In this document: positions 59,098 through 64,000 of the stretch, one piece after another
How the letters are laid out: each line of letters starts with the position of its first letter
Numbering within the stretch: position 1 is the stretch's first letter
Assembly (NCBI GenBank): GCA_028345955.1
Contig: JAOMEO010000001.1
Coordinates: 144,536-208,535, forward strand
From: Candidatus Thioglobus sp.
Lineage (GTDB): Bacteria > Pseudomonadota > Gammaproteobacteria > PS1 > Pseudothioglobaceae
Reading direction: 5' to 3'
Length of the DNA stretch: 64,000 bases
Notes under the pieces: generated by a model
Told to the model about the DNA's origin: nothing
The model's database searches: none
The model's input: the letters and a program-made list of their open reading frames with translations, nothing else
Made by a program: the position numbers and the translations under genes

Positions 59098-59124
59098 AAA
59101 AAGGCTGCTGCTGTGGCCTTTTTA
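59098..59124 (+). terminator. Rho-independent terminator after tsf
   Basis: AAAAAGGC / GCCTTTTT forms an eight-base stem with a ten-base loop 17 bases after the tsf stop. The stem's A and T ends mean it can work from either strand, also closing the convergent exporter gene. Confidence 0.8.
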
Positions 59125-59148
59125 TTGTCCTCTTTTTTTTCAAATTCA

Positions 59149-61602
59149 TTACATGTCGGACCTGTCTTTAATTATCAGCTTCATGATGGCCGGCATTAAA
59201 AAAAAGTCTGCTAAGAGCGCAACTAAAATTGCGCTTGCCGTCAAAACGCCAAAATCAAACATGTTGTTCATCTGAGAGAATGTCAGAACCAAAAACCCAA
59301 GAGCAAGCACTATTGATGTCAGTGTGATCGCCCTTCCTGTTCCCATCAAGGTCAATCTGACTGCCTTGTCAACGTCATTATATTGAAGCTCATAGCGCCG
59401 AAAATTGTGCATAAAGTGGACTGTGTCATCAACAGCCAGTCCTAATGCTATTGCTCCAATTAATAAAGTAAACATGTCCAGTGGCATCTTAAAAATAACC
59501 ATAATAGTTGAGAGAAAGAGGATGGGGAGCAGGTTTGGTATCATGCTAATCAGCCCAATTTTAATATTTCCTATCAATAGAACCATCAAAATAGTTATCA
59601 GGGAAAATGCCAGAACATAGCTCATTGCGCTACTATAGATCGCCTGTTCGAAAGTAACCGTCATCAGGGTGCCAATACCCGTAAACGAAACAACGGCCAG
59701 GCCAGCAAATTCTTTATCAAGATAGGCCTGGGCTCTGTCAATAAATATTTTGCCCTCAAGGGAATCAATAAATGGTGTTTTAAGTGTCAAACGAGCTTTT
59801 GAATAATTGGCGTCAACCAAACTTTCTAGATCATTATTTCCGCTGCTTTCAAAAAGCAAAAACTCTTGTGCAATTAGATTGGCGTCGTTAGGAACTGTAT
59901 AGTATTTATCTTGATTTTCGTTTAACGCCCTGTTCGTTTCTTTGATGATATCTACAAAACTGAGTGTTTTTCCAACAAACATGTTTCCAGTCGTAATAGT
60001 ATTAATGTTTTTCGACACCTCATCGATCTTTCTTGAAATCTCTGGGTTGTACAGGCCATTTGTTTTTCCTGTATCAATAATCACTTCAAGTGTGAGCGAT
60101 CCCCGCAGGTTTTCATCTACTGTTTCTGTTGCCACACGTGCAAAGTTGTCTTCTGGCAGCCATTGAAGTGGAAAATGAGAGAATCTAAGTTGCGTAGCAA
60201 AAATAGTTGCGCAAATAATTAGCACTGCACTTGCCGCCAGTATTAGTTTCGGCCGACCGGTTCCAATTTCACTGATGCCAATGAGCAGCCTGTCCATGAA
60301 AGTACGTCCTTTTTCGTCAGCTCTAGGCTCCAAATGAACAAACCTTGTTGTCGCTATTAGAGCAGGAAGCAAAACAAGGGTGAACAATAAGCCAATCAAA
60401 ACACCTCCGCTCGCAAAAAGCCCAAGATCGGCCACTGGCGCAACACCTGAGAACGAAAATGACCATAGTCCAGCAGCGGTTGTTAAAGAGGTCATAACAA
60501 TTGCCAAGCCAGAATGGCCCATTGCATAGCGCAACGAAGCCTTTTTGTCTTTTGTTTTAACCAGGTCTTTGTAAAAAACTGCCAACAAATGTATAGCCGC
60601 ACTGGTTACCACGGCAAGCAAAAAGGTTGGCATAATTTGAGTTGCCATAGTAAACGGAGCGGAAAAAATCGACATCAAAGAGACCGTAGTTATCAGTGTC
60701 ATTCCTACACAAATTATTGGTAAAGCCACTCCCGAAACCCTTCTAAAAAGAGCGTACAAAACGGTCATAATGACTACCATCATAAGACTAATAAACACGA
60801 TCGCATCATTTTTTAGTGCCTGCTTAAAAATGCCTGCAATTGCTGCAGAGCCTGAGAGGTAAGTTTCAAAGCTGTCCGTGTTAAAGCGCTTCATTATTTG
60901 CTGAGTTTTTGCAATTATTTGGTCATTTTCAGCATCACTAAGGTAGGTCCTTGTGTCACTTCCAGCAATAATATTAAAATCTAGCTCGTCACTAAAATCT
61001 AGCTCGTCACTAAAATCTAGCTCGTCACTAAAGCCTAGCTCGCCTGATTCATACACAGCTCCTTCGCCAGAGTAGGTCTTTGTGTCTATGGTAACCGTGG
61101 TCATTGTGAGGTCTTCGCTGTAAAGCAGATTTTTAAAAAGGCTGTTGTTTGTGATTGTATTTTTTAAATCATCAAGCTCTTCTTGAGTTTTAGGCAAAAC
61201 ATCAATTAAGGGCTCGACAACCAGCTCTCCTTGGATGCCGTATGTGTTTCTAGCATTTATCAAAGAATCAACACTCTCAATATGAGGAAGCTCGTTCTCT
61301 AGTGCCTTGTGAAAGCCATCAAGTCTTTCAAGAAACTCCAAATCAAATATACTTTTTGTTTTAACAGCAACTATTAGCTGTTCGTCGCGACCAAATTGAT
61401 CCCTAAAAAGATCGTATTCAATTCGCATAGGATCAGACTTATGCAAAAACCCTTCTGTTGAGGTGTCCATTTTTAACGCCGGCAGCTGAGTGCCTAGAGC
61501 GCCAACAAACAACAGAACTATAAGCACTGTTTTTGTCGAGTTATCATATAGCCAGTCAGAAAAGACTTCGAACTTTTTTTCGGTTTTAGATCTCCAGTTC
61601 AT
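59149..61602 (-). CDS. RND-superfamily (MMPL-type) exporter
   Basis: The 817-residue protein has the RND/MMPL plan: TM1 near residue 22-45, a first periplasmic domain (about 46-250), six membrane segments, a second periplasmic loop and six more segments. LGLAVDDTVHFMHNFRR is the family motif with charged residues in TM10. Standalone proteins of this type export lipids or hopanoids or act in motility or efflux. No membrane-fusion protein is nearby. The first periplasmic domain carries an in-frame SDELDF repeat. The substrate is unknown. Confidence 0.87.
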   Translation of the reverse strand: MNWRSKTEKKFEVFSDWLYDNSTKTVLIVLLFVGALGTQLPALKMDTSTEGFLHKSDPMRIEYDLFRDQFGRDEQLIVAVKTKSIFDLEFLERLDGFHKALENELPHIESVDSLINARNTYGIQGELVVEPLIDVLPKTQEELDDLKNTITNNSLFKNLLYSEDLTMTTVTIDTKTYSGEGAVYESGELGFSDELDFSDELDFSDELDFNIIAGSDTRTYLSDAENDQIIAKTQQIMKRFNTDSFETYLSGSAAIAGIFKQALKNDAIVFISLMMVVIMTVLYALFRRVSGVALPIICVGMTLITTVSLMSIFSAPFTMATQIMPTFLLAVVTSAAIHLLAVFYKDLVKTKDKKASLRYAMGHSGLAIVMTSLTTAAGLWSFSFSGVAPVADLGLFASGGVLIGLLFTLVLLPALIATTRFVHLEPRADEKGRTFMDRLLIGISEIGTGRPKLILAASAVLIICATIFATQLRFSHFPLQWLPEDNFARVATETVDENLRGSLTLEVIIDTGKTNGLYNPEISRKIDEVSKNINTITTGNMFVGKTLSFVDIIKETNRALNENQDKYYTVPNDANLIAQEFLLFESSGNNDLESLVDANYSKARLTLKTPFIDSLEGKIFIDRAQAYLDKEFAGLAVVSFTGIGTLMTVTFEQAIYSSAMSYVLAFSLITILMVLLIGNIKIGLISMIPNLLPILFLSTIMVIFKMPLDMFTLLIGAIALGLAVDDTVHFMHNFRRYELQYNDVDKAVRLTLMGTGRAITLTSIVLALGFLVLTFSQMNNMFDFGVLTASAILVALLADFFLMPAIMKLIIKDRSDM
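60976..61047. repeat. 18-bp tandem repeat inside the exporter gene
   Basis: Three identical copies of an 18-base unit (AAAATCTAGCTCGTCACT on the plus strand) at 60976-61029 are followed by a degenerate fourth to about 61047. In the exporter frame each unit encodes SDELDF. Copy number can change without a frameshift, so the periplasmic loop length may vary between cells or strains. Confidence 0.9.
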
Positions 61603-61777
61603 TTTGTATTTATATAGTTAAGGCAACATGCGACTTTTCTATAAAACAATTCAAGCTCCGATATTATATGGTACTTAAAACATTTTTTTGATGTGAAAAC
61701 CCCAAGCTAAAATTTTTATCTTGCATAAATTTATAAATTGAATTAACATCCAATTTTCTACACTCTGAGGAGGAGCA

Positions 61778-63298
61778 ATGAGAAGAGGGCGTGACAAGGC
61801 GGCTAGGGAAGTTGCCAGTTTTCAGCAGGCCCCTTATAAGCAAAAAAGCAACCCTTTCCAGCCAATGTCTATTTTTTCAGAGGACGAGATTGAGTCTATT
61901 CATGAGGCCTCCTTAAAGGTTCTGAGTGATACAGGCATTGACATTCAGTCTCCACGCGCAGTTGAAATTCTTAAGCGCGAAGGGGCCATGATTGGCGGTG
62001 ATGGCAAGCGAGTTACGTTTGATCCTGAATTTATCATGGAAAAAATTACCACCACTCCGAGCGAATTTACGCTTCACGGGAGGCACAAAGACAGGCATGT
62101 TCATGTCGGTGGCAGCTTTATTGTAAACACAATGGTTTCAAGCGCCCCCAATGTTTCTGATCTAGACAGGGGTAGGATTTTAGGCAATTTTGAAGACTAC
62201 TCTAATTTGATAAGGCTTGGTGAAAGCCTAAACACTGTGCACGCTCTTGGCGGCTACCCTGTTGAGCCCTGCGATGTTGACGTTCGAATACGTCATTTGC
62301 ACGCCGTGTCAGCTGCAACTCGTCTGTGCACCAAGCCACTTTTTGGGTATGCGATTGGAAGCGAAAGGATGCTCGATGCAATTGAAATTGTTAGAATTGG
62401 CAGAGGTATTGATGAAGAAACTTTGCTAAGAGAGCCCTCGATTACAACCGTGGTAAACGCCAACTCCCCGCTGGTATATGACAAGGCTCTATTGGAAGGC
62501 GCAATTGAAATGGCCGAGCGCAATCAGCCAGTTATATACACGCCCTTTACTTTAGCGGGAGCAATGGCGCCAATAACAATTGCTGGCGCATTAGTTCAAC
62601 AAAATGCTGAGGCGTTGGCTGGCCTTGCCTTTCATCAATGCGTCAAGCCTGGAGCCCCTGCAATGTATGGCAGCTTTACTTCCAACGTTGACATGAGGTC
62701 AGGCTCTCCTGCTTTTGGCACCCCAGAATATACTCAGGCAACAATTGCAAGCGGCCAACTAGCCAGAAAATACAAGATACCGCTCCGAGCATCTAACGCT
62801 AATGCATCCAATGCGCCTGATGAGCAGTCAGTGTATGAGTCACAGATGTCTCTATGGGCCTGTCTACTAGGCCAGGTGAATTTTATTTTGCATGGACATG
62901 GCTGGATTGAAGGGGGGCTGTGCGCATCTTACGAAAAAGTTATACTAGATGCTGAAATGAGTCAAATGATGGAAGCCTTCCTCGAGCCTGCAAAAGTCAA
63001 TAAAGACACCCTTGGGGTTGACGCGATAGCCGAGGTTGGGCCTGCTAGCCATTTTTTTGCTGCAAAACAAACCATGGAGCGCTACGAAACTGAACACTAC
63101 AGCTCAATGCTTTCTGACTGGAGAAACTTTGAGTCTTGGAGAGATTCGGGAGCAGTCACCACAACACAGCGAGCAAACAAAATATGGAAACAGCTTTTAA
63201 CAGACTACCAAGAGCCGACACTTGAGTCCGCAATCGAAGCGGAGCTTTCATGCTTTGTAGAAAAAAGAATCTCTGAAGGTGGCGCTCCGCCCTTATAG
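61778..63298 (+). CDS. MttB-superfamily methyltransferase, second paralog
   Basis: The 506-residue protein belongs to the same MttB superfamily as the 6.2-7.7 kb gene: NANSPLVYDKALLEGAIEMAER, GAPAMYGSFTSNVDMRSGSPAFGTPEYTQ and HGHGWIEGGL align block by block. It has no internal amber codon, so it is pyrrolysine-free. The two paralogs differ widely at both ends, implying different substrates among quaternary or tertiary amines. A very strong Shine-Dalgarno sequence (GAGGAGGAG) precedes the ATG. No corrinoid protein gene flanks it. It is divergent from the exporter across 175 bases. Confidence 0.87.
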   Translation: MRRGRDKAAREVASFQQAPYKQKSNPFQPMSIFSEDEIESIHEASLKVLSDTGIDIQSPRAVEILKREGAMIGGDGKRVTFDPEFIMEKITTTPSEFTLHGRHKDRHVHVGGSFIVNTMVSSAPNVSDLDRGRILGNFEDYSNLIRLGESLNTVHALGGYPVEPCDVDVRIRHLHAVSAATRLCTKPLFGYAIGSERMLDAIEIVRIGRGIDEETLLREPSITTVVNANSPLVYDKALLEGAIEMAERNQPVIYTPFTLAGAMAPITIAGALVQQNAEALAGLAFHQCVKPGAPAMYGSFTSNVDMRSGSPAFGTPEYTQATIASGQLARKYKIPLRASNANASNAPDEQSVYESQMSLWACLLGQVNFILHGHGWIEGGLCASYEKVILDAEMSQMMEAFLEPAKVNKDTLGVDAIAEVGPASHFFAAKQTMERYETEHYSSMLSDWRNFESWRDSGAVTTTQRANKIWKQLLTDYQEPTLESAIEAELSCFVEKRISEGGAPPL

Positions 63299-63365
63299 CA
63301 CTCCATTAATCAAATCCTCTGCTGCGAAAGGGCTTTCTGGATAAAAACTTAATACAAACTTTTAG

Positions 63366-63809
63366 TTAGCACTCATTAAGACAAATCTTACCGTTTTTGT
63401 AATTTTCCTCCCTTTTTATCTCGCCGTTGAATTGAAACCACTCAATCAACTTGCCGTCTAACTTGCCATTTTTGTAATTTTTCTGCCCCACCTTTTGACC
63501 AGTCTTATTCCACTTAGTCCAGCTGCCCTCTAATTTGCCATTTTTGTAATTTTCCTCTCTCATTATCTGGCCATTCTCATACCAGACGGTCCATTTTCCA
63601 ACCAATCTTCCATCTTTATACCTTCCCTCTATTTCCTTTTGGCCGTTGTCATGCTTACATAAGTATATTCCAGTATACGGATCAGTCTCATTTGGTATAG
63701 AAACAACTTTTTGCTCGTCTCTTTCAAAACAAACATCTTCACTAAAGGCCCCGCCATAAGAGTTGGTTGAGATGAGGATAGAAAACAAAAGTATTATTGG
63801 TTTTTTCAT
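63366..63809 (-). CDS. MORN-like repeat protein, YwqK antitoxin-type family
   Basis: The 147-residue protein starts with a signal peptide (KPIILLFSILISTNSYGGAFS). It then carries about four repeats of the type ENYKNGKLEGSWTKWNKTGQ, each around 23 residues, as in the family often labelled YwqK antitoxin. The repeats are near-identical at DNA level (TTTTTGTAATTTTCC recurs). With a signal peptide it is probably periplasmic or outer-membrane linked rather than a cytoplasmic antitoxin. Its ATG overlaps the stop of the upstream gene (ATGA), so the two are translationally coupled. Confidence 0.8.
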   Translation of the reverse strand: MKKPIILLFSILISTNSYGGAFSEDVCFERDEQKVVSIPNETDPYTGIYLCKHDNGQKEIEGRYKDGRLVGKWTVWYENGQIMREENYKNGKLEGSWTKWNKTGQKVGQKNYKNGKLDGKLIEWFQFNGEIKREENYKNGKICLNEC

Positions 63810-64000
63810 AGCTTTATAGCTTTATATATTTCTTCATAAATAGCGCCTGCAGCATAAAAAACCCCTTTTTCGACTTTTTCGACAAAGTATAATTTCATGC
63901 CGTCATTAAATCCTACATATACTAGAACACATTTGAACCGAGTCCAATCTCTCTGTTTGTAGCAAATTTGGTTATTTATAGTTTTCCATTTGCCTCCATA
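63806..64000 (-). CDS. Unidentified protein, C-terminal part only
   Basis: An open minus-strand frame of 64 codons runs in from the right window edge and ends in TGA at 63806, overlapping the start of the MORN-like gene by four bases. It is absent from the ORF track because its start lies outside. The visible end contains WKTINNQICYKQRDWTRF, then LVYVGFNDGMKLYFVEKV, and finishes AGAIYEEIYKAIKL. I do not recognise the family. Coupling suggests it functions with the exported repeat protein. Confidence 0.65.
   Translation of the reverse strand, partial: YGGKWKTINNQICYKQRDWTRFKCVLVYVGFNDGMKLYFVEKVEKGVFYAAGAIYEEIYKAIKL

Noticed and set aside
63396-63560. CRISPR-like spacing of TTTTTGTAATTTTCC repeats
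   Set aside because: The repeats are in-frame coding units of the MORN-like protein and lack unique spacers of constant length.

Overview
This 64 kb window reads as a chromosome segment of an AT-rich, free-living marine gammaproteobacterium. It is gene-dense, operons overlap at ATGA or TAATG junctions, and almost everything outside the catabolic clusters is housekeeping. The mix suggests a member of the SUP05/Arctic96BD-19 (Thioglobaceae-like) group: carnitine and methylated-amine genes, non-pyrrolysine MttB proteins, and the neighbourhoods rpmH-rnpA-yidD-yidC, atpIBEFHAGDC and rpsB-tsf. The placement is inferred from gene content and protein style only; no rRNA gene is present.

Region 1 (1-7.7 kb) is accessory catabolism. 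A leftward operon holds a UgpC/MalK-type ABC ATPase, a SnoaL-like protein and a HisD-family dehydrogenase cut by the window edge. Two copies of a LacI-type palindrome sit upstream of it. A GlxA/CdhR-like regulator is divergent from a carnitine pair: a BKACE (CdhC-like) enzyme and a carnitine dehydrogenase-betainyl-CoA thioesterase fusion. Facing the pair is an MttB-superfamily methyltransferase, so the block plausibly takes carnitine to glycine betaine and begins its demethylation.

Region 2 (7.8-28.8 kb) is mostly core: an SDR, PlsC-like acyltransferase and LplT-like transporter, trpB-trpF, topA-smg, rpmH-rnpA-yidD-yidC-kdsC-ogt, the complete nine-gene ATP synthase operon with a near-consensus promoter, recN-nadK and grpE. 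A perfect DnaA box lies upstream of rpmH, where many gammaproteobacteria have dnaA; here smg-topA is the neighbour instead.

Region 3 (28.8-33.9 kb) starts with a very AT-rich gap and a strong sigma70 promoter. It drives a five-gene oxidative operon: alpha/beta hydrolase, two-domain flavin reductase, luciferase-like monooxygenase, aldehyde dehydrogenase and a PcaC-like protein. The substrate is unknown, and this is the best candidate for an undescribed pathway.

Region 4 (33.9-48.1 kb) is core: dsbD, accB-accC-argC, erpA, gltA, ubiE-ubiJ-ubiB, rplY-pth-ychF, gpmI and rpe. Region 5 (48.2-57.0 kb) is a tightly coupled operon: metY-like sulfhydrylase, hydrolase, HAD-crotonase fusion, acyl-CoA ligase, large acyl-CoA dehydrogenase and quinone oxidoreductase. 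It resembles the methylmercaptopropionate branch of DMSP breakdown placed beside a methanethiol-capturing enzyme, although dmdA is not in view.

Region 6 (57.0-64 kb) has rpsB (with a structured leader and a histone-H1-like tail), tsf and a terminator, an RND/MMPL exporter with an in-frame 18-bp tandem repeat, a second MttB paralog, and a YwqK-type repeat protein overlapping a partial unknown gene. No tRNA, rRNA, CRISPR array, insertion sequence or prophage gene was seen.
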